Below are positions 43,425 through 52,286 of a stretch of 64,000 bases of DNA, piece after piece. The notes beneath the pieces were generated by a model. That model made no database searches, was not told the origin of the DNA, and saw nothing but the letters and a program-made list of their open reading frames with translations. The stretch comes from Streptomyces sp. NBC_01296 (GTDB taxonomy: Bacteria; Actinomycetota; Actinomycetes; Streptomycetales; Streptomycetaceae). A program made the position numbers and the translations under genes. The number at the start of each line of letters is the position of its first letter. The stretch's first letter is position 1. The stretch covers positions 4,402,001 to 4,466,000 of the forward strand of contig NZ_CP130720.1 in the NCBI RefSeq assembly GCF_035984415.1. The letters are read 5' to 3'.

Positions 43425-44509
43425 TCCACGGCCAGGACGCGATGGCCCGTGGCGCCGACGAGAAACTCGTCTCACGGCGCATCAAACTGCCCAAGCGCGT
43501 CGTGGAGAAACCGCTCCGGCAGGTCGGCAAACGCCTGTTGATGGCCCTGTTCGTGCTGTTCCTGACGGTCCTGATCGTGTGGCTCGACCGCGACGGGTAC
43601 CACGACAACGCCAACGGGACGGTCGACCTGCTCGACTGCGTCTACTACGCCACGGTGACCCTGTCGACGACCGGCTACGGCGACATCGTCCCGTACAGCG
43701 ACAGCGCGCGGCTGACCAACATCCTGCTGATCACGCCCCTGCGCGTGCTCTTCCTGATCATCCTGGTCGGAACCACGCTGGAAGTCCTGACCGAGAAGAC
43801 CCGCGAAGAGTGGCGGCTGAGCCGCTGGAGGAAGAACTTGCGTGAGCACACGGTCGTCGTCGGCTTCGGCACCAAGGGCCGCTCGGCCCTGCAGACGCTG
43901 CTGGCCACCGGCCTCCGCAAGGAGCAGGTCGTCATCGTGGACCCGAGCGCCAAGGTGATCGACACGGCCAACGCGGAGGGCTTCACCGGAGTCGTCGGCG
44001 ACGCCACCCGCTCCGATGTACTGCTCCGCGCCGAGCTGCAGAAGGCCCGTCAGATCGTCATCGCCACGCAGCGGGACGACACCGCCGTGCTGGTCACGCT
44101 GACGGCCCGGCAGATGAACCGCGGCGCGAAGATCGTCGCGGCGGTCCGCGAGGAGGAGAACGCGCCGCTGCTGCGCCAGTCGGGTGCGGACGCGGTGATC
44201 ACGAGCGCGAGCGCGGCGGGCCGGCTGCTGGGGCTCTCGGTGCTGAGCCCGAGCGCGGGCACCGTGATGGAGGACCTGATCCACCAGGGCAGCGGGCTGG
44301 ACCTGGTCGAACGGCCCGTGAGGAGGGCCGAGGTCGGCAAGGGCGTACGGGAGACGGACGACCTGGTGGTGAGCGTGCTGCGCGGGCACCGGCTGCTCGC
44401 GTACGACGACCCGCACGCGAGCCCGCTCCAGCTGACGGACCGTCTCATCACCATCGTGCGGGCGGCCCCGCCCGCCTCGCCGTCGGTGACACTCGGGCCT
44501 GCCGACTAG
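43418..44509 (+). CDS. Two-helix potassium channel with RCK domain
   Basis: 363 residues. Two transmembrane helices (LLMALFVLFLTVLIVWL and NILLITPLRVLFLIILVGTTL) flank a pore loop with the K+ filter VTLSTTGYGD. After them comes an RCK/TrkA-N domain (VVVGFGTKGRSAL) and a C-terminal RCK-C part. This MthK-like design gives ligand-gated K+ flux. GTG at 43418 overlaps the moeA stop; GGGAGG lies ten bases before it. An in-frame ATG nine bases earlier has no useful spacing. Confidence 0.92.
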   Translation: MKLHGQDAMARGADEKLVSRRIKLPKRVVEKPLRQVGKRLLMALFVLFLTVLIVWLDRDGYHDNANGTVDLLDCVYYATVTLSTTGYGDIVPYSDSARLTNILLITPLRVLFLIILVGTTLEVLTEKTREEWRLSRWRKNLREHTVVVGFGTKGRSALQTLLATGLRKEQVVIVDPSAKVIDTANAEGFTGVVGDATRSDVLLRAELQKARQIVIATQRDDTAVLVTLTARQMNRGAKIVAAVREEENAPLLRQSGADAVITSASAAGRLLGLSVLSPSAGTVMEDLIHQGSGLDLVERPVRRAEVGKGVRETDDLVVSVLRGHRLLAYDDPHASPLQLTDRLITIVRAAPPASPSVTLGPAD

Positions 44510-44544
44510 CCGACCGGTCACGGAGTTGGCGTACCCTCCGGGCC

Positions 44545-45522
44545 ATGCATGCGATCACCATCGAACAGCCCGGCGGCCCCGAGGCCCTCGTCTGGGCCGA
44601 GGTACCCGATCCGGTGGCCGGCGAGGGCGAGGTCCTCGTCGACGTCGCGGCGAGCGCCGTGAACCGCGCCGACATCCTCCAGCGCCAGGGGTTCTACGAT
44701 CCCCCGCCCGGCGCCTCCCGTTACCCCGGCCTGGAGTGCTCGGGGCGGATCGCCGCCGTCGGGCCGGGGGTGTCCGGCTGGGCGGTGGGCGACGAGGTGT
44801 GCGCGCTGCTCGGCGGCGGCGGGTACGCGGAGCGGGTCGCCGTCCCGGCGGGCCAGCTGCTGCCGGTCCCGGCCGGCGTGGACCTGGTGACGGCGGCGGC
44901 GCTGCCCGAGGTGGTCTGCACCGTGTGGTCGAACGTGTTCATGGTGGCCCATCTGCGCCCCGCCGAGACGGTGCTGGTGCACGGCGGCTCCAGCGGCATC
45001 GGCACGATGGCGATCCAGCTGGCGAAGGCGGTCGGCGCGACGGTGGCGGTGACGGCCGGCGGCCCGGAGAAGCTGGCCCGCTGCAAGGAGCTGGGCGCGG
45101 ACATCCTGATCGACTACCGCGAGCAGGACTTCGTGGCGGAGCTGCGGGCCGCGACGGGCGGCGCCGGCGCGGACGTGATCCTGGACATCATGGGCGCGAA
45201 GTATCTGGCGCGGAACCTGGACGCCCTGGCCGTGAACGGCCGCCTCGCGGTGATCGGGCTCCAGGGCGGGGTGAAGGCCGAGCTCAACCTGGGCGCGCTG
45301 CTGGCGAAGCGGGCGGCGATCACGGCCACTTCCCTGCGGGCGCGGCCGGCGGTGGAGAAGGCGGCCATCGTCGCGGCCGTGCGGGAGCACGTGTGGCCGC
45401 TGGTGGCCGCCGGCCGGGTCCGGCCGGTGGTGCACGCGACGTACGCGATGGCGGACGCCGCCGAGGCCCACCGCACGATGGAATCGAGCACGCACGTGGG
45501 CAAGCTGCTCCTGACCACCTGA
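44545..45522 (+). CDS. NAD(P)H quinone oxidoreductase, PIG3 family
   Basis: 325 residues. The PIG3-type N-terminus (MHAITIEQPGGPEALVWAEVP...VNRADILQRQGFYDPPPGAS) and the Rossmann motif VHGGSSGIGTMAIQLAKAVGA identify the family. It reduces ortho-quinones with NADPH. Single gene starting 35 bp after the channel stop. Confidence 0.92.
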   Translation: MHAITIEQPGGPEALVWAEVPDPVAGEGEVLVDVAASAVNRADILQRQGFYDPPPGASRYPGLECSGRIAAVGPGVSGWAVGDEVCALLGGGGYAERVAVPAGQLLPVPAGVDLVTAAALPEVVCTVWSNVFMVAHLRPAETVLVHGGSSGIGTMAIQLAKAVGATVAVTAGGPEKLARCKELGADILIDYREQDFVAELRAATGGAGADVILDIMGAKYLARNLDALAVNGRLAVIGLQGGVKAELNLGALLAKRAAITATSLRARPAVEKAAIVAAVREHVWPLVAAGRVRPVVHATYAMADAAEAHRTMESSTHVGKLLLTT

Positions 45523-45530
45523 CGGGTCCC

Positions 45531-45588
45531 GCTGCGCGGAGCTCTCTCCCCGCCCCGCCCTTCTCCCGTTCACCGGGCGAAGGGCGGG
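45531..45588. terminator. Convergent terminator within a dispersed repeat
   Basis: 10-bp stem CCCGCCCTTC (45554-45563) / GAAGGGCGGG (45579-45588). The segment 45531-45571 is a reverse-complement near copy of 57580-57617, a typical Streptomyces intergenic repeat. Confidence 0.7.
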
Positions 45589-45615
45589 TAGGGGACGAGC
45601 CCCGCTAGGCCCCCG

Positions 45616-46920
45616 TCACAGCGAACGCAGCAGCACCGCCGGCGACTCCACGCAGTCGGCCACGTACCGCAGGAACCCACCGGCCGTGCCGCCGTCGCAG
45701 ACGCGGTGGTCGAAGGTCAGCGACAGCTGGACGACCTTCCGGACCGCCAGCTCACCCTCGTGCACCCACGGCTTCGCCACGATCCGGCCGACGCCGAGCA
45801 TCGCCGCCTCCGGGTGGTTGATGATCGGCGTGGAGCCGTCCACACCGAACACCCCGTAGTTGTTCAGCGTGAACGTCCCGCCCGTCAGGTCCGCCGGAGC
45901 CAGCTTCCCGGCCCGGGCGACCTCGGTGAGGCGGGCGAACTCCGCCGACAGGGACTCGGCGCCGCGCGCCTGCGCGTCCCGGACCACCGGGACGACCAGG
46001 CCGCGCTCCGTCTGCGCCGCGAAGCCCAGGTGCACGGACGGCAGCCGCACGATCTCGTTCGCCGCCAGGTCCACGGTCGAGTTGAGCTCCGGGTACTTCG
46101 CCAGGGCGGCCGTGCAGATCCGGGCCAGCAGCGCGAGCACCGAGATCTTCGGTCCGCCCACGGCGTTCATCGCGGCCCGCGCCGCCATCAGCTCGGTCGC
46201 ATCGGCGTCGACCCAGCACGTGGCGTCCGGGATCTCCCGGCGGCTGCGCGACAGCTTCTCGGCCACCACGCCCCGCAGGCCCTTCAGCGGAATCCGCTCA
46301 CCGCTCGCCGCCACCGCCACGGGGGCGGGAGCAGGCACGGTCGCCGGCTCCGGTGCGCGGAGCGCCGCCTCGACGTCCGCGCGCAGGATCAGGCCCTCGG
46401 GCCCGGACCCGCGCAGCGCGCGCAGGTCGATCCCGTGATCCCGCGCCAGCTTGCGCACCAGCGGCGAGATCACGGCGACGGGACCGGTCGCCACGGGAGT
46501 GGCTGCGAGGGGAGCGGGTGCGATGGGAGCGGGTGCGGGAGCAGCGGCAACAGCCGGCGCCGCGGAGCCAGGTCGCACCCGCCTCCGACGCGCCGTGCGC
46601 GAGTGGTCCGTCCCGTAGCCGACCAGGACGTTGCCCGAGCCGGAGTCCTCGGGCTCCACCACCTCGTCCGCGCCCGCACCCACCGCCACCGTGATCAGCG
46701 GTGCTCCGACGGGGAGTTCCGTGCCCTCCTCCCCGAACCTGGCGGTGACCACACCGCCGTACGGGCACGGCACCTCCACCATCGCCTTGGCCGTCTCGAC
46801 CTCGACCACGGGCTGGTCGATGGCGACGACGTCGCCCACCGCCACCAGCCAGCGGACGATCTCGGCCTCGGTCAGTCCCTCCCCGAGATCGGGGAGCTTG
46901 AACTCCATTACCTGCGGCAT
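45616..46920 (-). CDS. bkdC: Branched-chain keto acid dehydrogenase E2, second copy
   Basis: 434 residues: one lipoyl domain with the Lys in VEVETAKAMVEVP, an Ala/Pro linker, the E1/E3-binding domain (VRKLARDHGIDLRALRGSGPEG) and the catalytic core ending QLSLTFDHRVCDGGTAGGFLRYV (catalytic His and Asp). ATG overlaps the E1beta stop (ATGA); a Met four codons later begins the lipoyl domain proper. Shorter than the first copy, mainly in the linker. Confidence 0.95.
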   Translation of the reverse strand: MPQVMEFKLPDLGEGLTEAEIVRWLVAVGDVVAIDQPVVEVETAKAMVEVPCPYGGVVTARFGEEGTELPVGAPLITVAVGAGADEVVEPEDSGSGNVLVGYGTDHSRTARRRRVRPGSAAPAVAAAPAPAPIAPAPLAATPVATGPVAVISPLVRKLARDHGIDLRALRGSGPEGLILRADVEAALRAPEPATVPAPAPVAVAASGERIPLKGLRGVVAEKLSRSRREIPDATCWVDADATELMAARAAMNAVGGPKISVLALLARICTAALAKYPELNSTVDLAANEIVRLPSVHLGFAAQTERGLVVPVVRDAQARGAESLSAEFARLTEVARAGKLAPADLTGGTFTLNNYGVFGVDGSTPIINHPEAAMLGVGRIVAKPWVHEGELAVRKVVQLSLTFDHRVCDGGTAGGFLRYVADCVESPAVLLRSL

Positions 46921-47918
46921 CAGTTCTCCCACTGCAGGCGGGCCACGGTGTCCAGGATCCGGTCCACACCGGGCAGATGGTGCTTCTCCAGCATCGGCGG
47001 CGGGTACGGGATGTCGAAGCCCGTCACCCGCAGCACCGGCGCCTCCAGGTGGTGGAAGCACTTCTCCTGGATGCGGGCGACGAGCTCCGCGCCCGGTCCG
47101 CCGAAGCCGTTGGCCTCGTGGACCACCACCGCGCGCCCGGTGCGGCGTACGGACGCCACGACCGTGTCCTCGTCGAACGGGACGAGCGAGCGCAGGTCCA
47201 CGACCTCCAGGTCCCAGCCCTCCTCGCGCGCCGCCTCGGCCGCCTCCAGGCACACCGGCAGCGAGGGCCCGTACGTGATCAGCGTGGCGCTCGTGCCGGT
47301 ACGTCGGACGAGTGCCTTCCCGATCCCCGGTACGGCCGCCGGCGTCTCGGGGTTCCACTGCGCCTTCGACCAGTACAGCCGCTTCGGCTCGAGGAAGACC
47401 ACCGGGTCGTCGCTCGCGATCGACGCGCGCAGCAGCCCGTACGCGTCCTCGACGGTCGCCGGGGTCACCACGTGCAGGCCGGGAGTGGCCACGTAGTACG
47501 CCTCGGAGGAGTCGCTGTGGTGCTCCACCCCGCCGATCCCGCCGCCGTACGGCACCCGGATGGTGATCGGCAGCGGCATCGCGCCGCGCGTGCGGTTGCG
47601 CATCTTCGCCACGTGCGAGATCAGCTGCTCGAACGCCGGGTACGCGAACGCGTCGAACTGCATCTCCACGACCGGCCGCAGCCCGTACATGGCCATGCCC
47701 ACCGCGGCGCCCAGGATCCCGGCCTCCGCGAGCGGGGTGTCCGTGCAGCGGTCCTCGCCGAACTCCTTCGCGAGGCCGTCCGTGATCCGGAAGACCCCGC
47801 CGAGCGTCCCGACGTCCTCGCCCATGACGTGGACCGTCGGGTCCTGCGCCATCGCGTCGCGCATGGCCCGTCCCAGGGCCTGCGCCATCGTCGCCGGCTT
47901 CACGGCCACCGTGGTCAC
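46920..47918 (-). CDS. bkdB: Branched-chain keto acid dehydrogenase E1 beta, second copy
   Basis: 332 residues. Same landmarks as the first copy (MGEDVGTLGGVFRITDGL, GGIGGVEHHSDSSEAYY, RVTGFDIPYPPPMLEKHHLP). GTG start overlaps the E1alpha stop (GTGA). The two copies differ clearly in sequence, so they are old paralogues. Confidence 0.95.
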   Translation of the reverse strand: MTTVAVKPATMAQALGRAMRDAMAQDPTVHVMGEDVGTLGGVFRITDGLAKEFGEDRCTDTPLAEAGILGAAVGMAMYGLRPVVEMQFDAFAYPAFEQLISHVAKMRNRTRGAMPLPITIRVPYGGGIGGVEHHSDSSEAYYVATPGLHVVTPATVEDAYGLLRASIASDDPVVFLEPKRLYWSKAQWNPETPAAVPGIGKALVRRTGTSATLITYGPSLPVCLEAAEAAREEGWDLEVVDLRSLVPFDEDTVVASVRRTGRAVVVHEANGFGGPGAELVARIQEKCFHHLEAPVLRVTGFDIPYPPPMLEKHHLPGVDRILDTVARLQWEN

Positions 47919-49051
47919 GACTGCTCCTCCGCGTCGAGCTCGGCGCGCAGCATCTCCGCCTGCTCGCGGAGCCGGCCGGTCTGCTCCGCGTAGACGTTTT
48001 CGAACAGGTCCATCGGGTCGAGCACGGGCTCGGCGTTCATCCGCTCGCGCAGCGTCGCGGCCATCACCTCGGCGGCGTCCTTGGCCTCCTGGATGCCCGC
48101 CTCGTCCAGCATCCCGCGCGCGGTCAGCTCGCGCTCCAGCAGCTGCACCGGGTCGTGCGCCTTCCACGCCTCGACCTCGGCGTCACCGCGGTAGCGGGTC
48201 GCGTCGTCGGCGTTGGTGTGGGCCTCGATGCGGTACGTGACCGCCTCGATCAGCGTCGGTCCGCCACCGGCCCGGGCCCGCCGGACCGCCTCGGACAGCA
48301 CCTCGTGCACGGCGGCGATGTCGTTGCCGTCGACGAGGCGGCCGGGCATCCCGTACCCGACGGCCTTGTGGGCCAGGGTGGGGGCGGCGGTCTGCTTGGC
48401 CAGCGGGACCGATATGGCGAAGCCGTTGTTCTGGACGAGGAAGACCACCGGGGCCTGCCAGACGGCCGCGAAGTTCAGGGCCTCGTGGAAATCGCCCTCG
48501 CTGGTGCCGCCGTCGCCCACCAGGGCGAGGGCGACCACGTCGTCGCCGCGCAGCCGGGCCGCGTGCGCCAGGCCGACCGCGTGCGGCAGCTGGGTGGCGA
48601 GCGGGGTGCTCAGCGGGGCGATCCGGTGCTCGCGCGGGTCGTAGCCGGTGTGCCAGTCGCCGCGCAGCAGGGTCAGCGCCTGGACGGGGTCGAGTCCGCG
48701 CGCCACGGCCGCGAGGGTGTCGCGGTAGCTCGGGAACAGCCAGTCCTGCTCCTCCAGGACCAGCGCGGCCGCGATCTCGCAGGCCTCCTGGCCGACCGTG
48801 GAGGGGTAGACGGCGAGCCGCCCCTGCTTGGTGAGGGCGGTGGCCTGGGCGTTGTAGCGGCGGCCGCGCACCAGCTCGGCGTAGCAGCGGCGCATCAGCT
48901 CGGGATCGAGCTTCTCGGCGGCCGGCGTGCCCAGCACCCGGTACGGCTCGGGGTCCGGGAGCAGCGGGGCGGCATCCGTACGGGGCCTCCAGGCGGGCGG
49001 CGGGGTGGATCGGTGGGACGCACCGGCACCGGGCAGCTCTTGGACCGTCAT
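47915..49051 (-). CDS. bkdA: Branched-chain keto acid dehydrogenase E1 alpha, second copy
   Basis: 378 residues. ThDP site LVGDGGTSEGDFHEALNFAAVWQAPVVFLVQNNGFAIS and YRIEAHTNADDATRYR. ATG at 49051 is chosen, 11 bases after GGAGG; a GTG four codons earlier sits on the ribosome site. Divergent from the Lrp/AsnC gene. Confidence 0.95.
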   Translation of the reverse strand: MTVQELPGAGASHRSTPPPAWRPRTDAAPLLPDPEPYRVLGTPAAEKLDPELMRRCYAELVRGRRYNAQATALTKQGRLAVYPSTVGQEACEIAAALVLEEQDWLFPSYRDTLAAVARGLDPVQALTLLRGDWHTGYDPREHRIAPLSTPLATQLPHAVGLAHAARLRGDDVVALALVGDGGTSEGDFHEALNFAAVWQAPVVFLVQNNGFAISVPLAKQTAAPTLAHKAVGYGMPGRLVDGNDIAAVHEVLSEAVRRARAGGGPTLIEAVTYRIEAHTNADDATRYRGDAEVEAWKAHDPVQLLERELTARGMLDEAGIQEAKDAAEVMAATLRERMNAEPVLDPMDLFENVYAEQTGRLREQAEMLRAELDAEEQS

Positions 49052-49090
49052 GGCGGCGTACACCTCCTCGTGGGAAGTCGTCTGGGCGCT

Positions 49091-49106
49091 CTGGGGGTAC
49101 CCCCAG
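49091..49106. repeat. CTGGGGGTACCCCCAG palindrome
   Basis: Perfect 16-bp palindrome of a kind common in Streptomyces intergenic DNA, in the E1alpha leader. Followed by a second partial CTGGGGGA. Confidence 0.7.
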
Positions 49107-49137
49107 CGGTGGCTGGGGGAATGTGAGGCCCCTCACC

Positions 49138-49155
49138 AACCGATTGTTCGGTCGA
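49138..49155. promoter_or_regulatory. Degenerate paa-type operator between bkdA and the Lrp gene
   Basis: AACCGATTGTTCGGTCGA matches 14 of 18 positions of the exact sequence found at 59736-59753 and 53835-53852. Located in the 202-bp divergent spacer. Confidence 0.4.
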
Positions 49156-49253
49156 TGGCGCAATTTGGCTACAGGCGGCTCCAGGCTGTGGACAAAGTGG
49201 CGCCGGGGCCCTGGGATGGGTGCAGGACGTCCAGAAGAGGGAGGCAGTGGGCA

Positions 49254-49808
49254 ATGCCGGATGAACAAATGGCCGCAGCGGGTTCCGCACCGGTCCCACC
49301 GGGAGGCGCACCTTCCGCCTCACAGGCCCCGCCGCGCGCCCTGGATCCCATCGACCGTTCGATCATGCGCCTGCTCCAGGCGGACGGCCGCGCGTCGATA
49401 CGGTCGGTGGCCGAGCAGGTCCACGTGTCGCGGGCGAACGCCTACGCCCGGATCAACCGGCTGATCGACGACGGGGTGATCCGCGGGTTCACGGCCCGCG
49501 TCAACCACGAAAGGGCAGGCCAGGGCGCCTCTGCGTACATCACCCTGAAGATCGTCCAGAACTCCTGGCGCACGGTCCGCGAGAAGCTCCGCGAACTCCC
49601 GGGCGCGGCACACATCGCCCTGGTCAGCGGCGACTTCGACGTCCTGCTCCTGGTCCACACACCGGACAACCGCACCCTGCGCGAGCTGGTGCTGACCCGC
49701 CTCCAGTCCATCCCGGAGGTCCTCTCGACGCGCACGCTGCTGGTCTTCGAGGAGACCGACCTCCTCGACGCCGGCCCCAACGCCGGCCCGGCCATCTCCG
49801 AGGAGTAG
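49254..49808 (+). CDS. bkdR: Lrp/AsnC-family regulator, probable BkdR
   Basis: 184 residues. Winged HTH LDPIDRSIMRLLQADGRASIRSVAEQVHVSRANAYARINRLIDDGVI and the RAM ligand domain (ASAYITLKIVQ...GDFDVLLLVHTPD). An N-terminal 27-residue Ala/Pro extension is present. Divergent from bkdABC, the position of BkdR in S. coelicolor, where a regulator of this kind controls bkd. ATG follows GGGAGG. Terminator downstream. Confidence 0.9.
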   Translation: MPDEQMAAAGSAPVPPGGAPSASQAPPRALDPIDRSIMRLLQADGRASIRSVAEQVHVSRANAYARINRLIDDGVIRGFTARVNHERAGQGASAYITLKIVQNSWRTVREKLRELPGAAHIALVSGDFDVLLLVHTPDNRTLRELVLTRLQSIPEVLSTRTLLVFEETDLLDAGPNAGPAISEE

Positions 49809-49824
49809 CCGGCCGGAGGAACGA

Positions 49825-49867
49825 CAGCGCCCCGGGAACGGCCTGGAGGGCCGTTCCCGGGGCGCTG
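49825..49867. terminator. Bidirectional terminator
   Basis: Perfect 19-bp arms (CAGCGCCCCGGGAACGGCC) with a five-base loop, between convergent genes. Confidence 0.88.
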
Positions 49868-49888
49868 TGCGAGGCGCCTACGGGCGGA

Positions 49889-51589
49889 TCACTTGGTCTC
49901 GTAGTAGCCGAAGATGTCGACGATCAGGTCGGTGGTGTCCCAGCTCTGGTTCCAGAAGTCGACGACTCCGTTGACCCCGCCGGAGCTCGCCTGGACCAGG
50001 TTCGGGACGGTCTTGCCGGCCGTCCAGTTCAGCGTGGACGCGGTGGGACGCGTCAGCTGCGCCTCGGTGCCGCTCTCGTACTGGTCCGGCGTGTTCGTGT
50101 CCGGGGCGACCGAGAGGAAGCCGGCGTCCTTGGTGTTCGTCACCGTGGTGTTCAGGACGTAGCCCGCGATGCCCTGCTCGCCGTGCGAGATGGGCATCCA
50201 GATGTAGCCACGGGGGTACATCGGCCCCTGGCCCCAGGCACGGGTGTCGAGCATCCGGCCCGGGGTGACCGGCATGAAGGAGCCGGAGCTGTCGGGGCTG
50301 TAGTAGCCGACGACGTCGACGATGACGTCGGTCCCCGCCCAGGCGCCGTTGAGGACGTTGACCTTCCCGTCGGGACCGACCGGGACGACCACCGAGTTGG
50401 CGACGGTCTGCCCGGCCTTGAAGTTCACGTTCGAGGTGTTCGGAGCCTGCTGGCCGCTCGGGTAGGCCGTCAGGTGGCCGTCCTCGCGCGGGCCGGTGGC
50501 GGTCACGTTCAGCGCCACGGCGGTGGCGTTGGCGGGCACGTACCAGCCGCCGAGCTGCACGCCGATCGTGCCGCGGCCCGCGACCTGGCCCTGGGGCGCG
50601 CCCTGGCCGGAGCGGGTGTCCACGGCGCGGACCGGGGCCATCGGCGTGTAGCCGCTGGCCGCGGTGCGGGTGAAGTAGCCGGTGATGTCGGCGATCAGGT
50701 CGACCGCCGTCCAGCTGCCGTTGTAGAGCTCGACGGTGCCGTCCTTGCCGACCGGCACGACCACCAGGTTCGGGACGGTCTGGCCGGCCTCGAAGTTGAG
50801 GTTCGAGGTGGTCGGACGCGTGCCGCCGCCGGGGAAGGCCGTGACGTGCCCGGGGTTGGCGGCGTTGGTGACGGTGACGTTCAGGGCCACGGCCGTGACG
50901 CCGGCCGGGATCTTGCCGTTGCCGGCGATCTTCACCTTGGCCGAGGAGTACGCCTTGACCATGCCCATCGGGGCTCCGGTGCCGGTCCGGGTGTCCAGGA
51001 GACGGGTCGGGGTGTACGGGGTGAAGTCCGAGCCGACCGTCGACAGCGGGAGCTCGTTGACGACCTCGGCCTGGTTCGCGGCGTCCGTGACGGTGACCTT
51101 GACGTTGTACTCGCCGAGCTCGGCGTAGCTGTGCTTGAGCGACACCTCCTGGCCGGGGAGGGCGTCGGCGCCGTCGGTCGTCCCGTCGCCCCAGTTGTAG
51201 GTGACGCGGAGCGTGGCGCCCGGGGAGCTGAGGACCTGGGCCCGCACTTCGATGCCGTGCGCGGACGTGCTCTGCGCGTCGAGGACGAGGCCCAGGTCCG
51301 GGTTGCCGACGGCGGCCTCGGCGCTCTGGGCGGTCGCGGCGGTCTGGCCCTTGGCCGCCGGCAGGGCCTTGCGGACCGAGTGCTCCGCGGGGCTGTGGAA
51401 CTTCTTGACTTCGGATGCACCGAGCTTGGCCAGGTCCGCTCCGGGAGCGGACACCCCCTTGGCCACCGGTGCGGACGGACCCGCGGCCGGACCGGCCGCC
51501 TGGGCCATGCCCGGGATGAAACCAACGCTGGCCGCGACGACGACGGCAGCGGAAACTACGAGACGGCGACTGCGCACCGGCCCCCCCAT
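49889..51589 (-). CDS. Secreted PKD-domain protein with three LLDTR repeat domains
   Basis: 566 residues. Signal peptide at the N-terminus (RRLVVSAAVVVAASVGFIPGMAQA). An Ala-rich linker is followed by a PKD-like domain with YNWGDGTTDG, then three repeats of about 120-130 residues, each opening with a TPxRxLDTR motif (YTPTRLLDTRTGTGAPMG, YTPMAPVRAVDTRSGQGAP, FMPVTPGRMLDTRAWGQGP) and ending in an aspartate-rich DLIxDIxGYF/Y. These resemble surface or secreted-hydrolase accessory domains. No catalytic domain is visible. ATG 51589 is chosen for AGGATGAG seven bases away; ATG 51628 is a longer alternative. Probably a structural, adhesion or carbohydrate-binding protein. Confidence 0.82.
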   Translation of the reverse strand: MGGPVRSRRLVVSAAVVVAASVGFIPGMAQAAGPAAGPSAPVAKGVSAPGADLAKLGASEVKKFHSPAEHSVRKALPAAKGQTAATAQSAEAAVGNPDLGLVLDAQSTSAHGIEVRAQVLSSPGATLRVTYNWGDGTTDGADALPGQEVSLKHSYAELGEYNVKVTVTDAANQAEVVNELPLSTVGSDFTPYTPTRLLDTRTGTGAPMGMVKAYSSAKVKIAGNGKIPAGVTAVALNVTVTNAANPGHVTAFPGGGTRPTTSNLNFEAGQTVPNLVVVPVGKDGTVELYNGSWTAVDLIADITGYFTRTAASGYTPMAPVRAVDTRSGQGAPQGQVAGRGTIGVQLGGWYVPANATAVALNVTATGPREDGHLTAYPSGQQAPNTSNVNFKAGQTVANSVVVPVGPDGKVNVLNGAWAGTDVIVDVVGYYSPDSSGSFMPVTPGRMLDTRAWGQGPMYPRGYIWMPISHGEQGIAGYVLNTTVTNTKDAGFLSVAPDTNTPDQYESGTEAQLTRPTASTLNWTAGKTVPNLVQASSGGVNGVVDFWNQSWDTTDLIVDIFGYYETK

Positions 51590-51692
51590 TTTCTCATCCT
51601 GCTTGAACATGTTCGAAAGCATGCTCATCGTACAGACCCCGCGCGGCGGCCGATCAGAAAATATGCGGCCGGATCGTACGGATCATGGCCGG

Positions 51693-52286
51693 TCACCGAC
51701 CGCGTATGGTCCGCAGGCCGTCCAGCGCCATGTGGACGACCGCGTCGGCCAGTTGGTCCGCGGTGGTGCCGGGGTGCGGGCGGTACCACTCCACCAGGGA
51801 GTTCACCATGCCGAACAGCAGGCGGGTGGCCAGCCGGATGTCCACGTCCGCGCGCAGGTCCCCGTCGGCCGCGGCGGCCTTGAGGAGCTCCGCGACCTGG
51901 TGGTCGAACTCGCGCCGGCGCTCCAGGGCCCAGCGCTCGGTCCGGGTGTTGCCCCGGACCCGCAGCAGCAGCGTCACGTACGGGAGCTCGGCGACCAGGA
52001 CCTCGACCGTGCGCCGCGTGACGTACTCGACCCGCTCGACCGCCCGGCCGCGTACGGCGCCCGGCTCCTCCAGGACGGCGAAGAGCCCGTCGAGCGCGCG
52101 GCTGACGGCCCGGCGCAGGAGCTCCTCCTTGCCCGCCACGTGGTGGTAGATCGAGGACTTCGAGATGCCCGCCGCCTTGGAGAGGTGCTCCATGGAGGTG
52201 CCGTCGTAGCCCCGCTCGTTGAAGACCTGGACGGCGACCGACAGGAGCGTCTCGGGGGTGTACGTGTCCCGCCTGGCGGTGGTCAT
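51693..52286 (-). CDS. TetR-family regulator, candidate repressor of the paa/acyl-CoA genes
   Basis: 197 residues. The HTH is LLSVAVQVFNERGYDGTSMEHLSKAAGISKSSIYHHVAGKEELLRRAV and the C-terminal domain is the TetR acyl-CoA-type helical bundle. ATG overlaps the stop of the 3-hydroxyacyl-CoA dehydrogenase (ATGA), so it is co-transcribed with it. A PaaR-like role is suggested by an identical 18-bp palindromic sequence at the promoters of this operon/paaN and of paaA. Confidence 0.85.
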   Translation of the reverse strand: MTTARRDTYTPETLLSVAVQVFNERGYDGTSMEHLSKAAGISKSSIYHHVAGKEELLRRAVSRALDGLFAVLEEPGAVRGRAVERVEYVTRRTVEVLVAELPYVTLLLRVRGNTRTERWALERRREFDHQVAELLKAAAADGDLRADVDIRLATRLLFGMVNSLVEWYRPHPGTTADQLADAVVHMALDGLRTIRGR

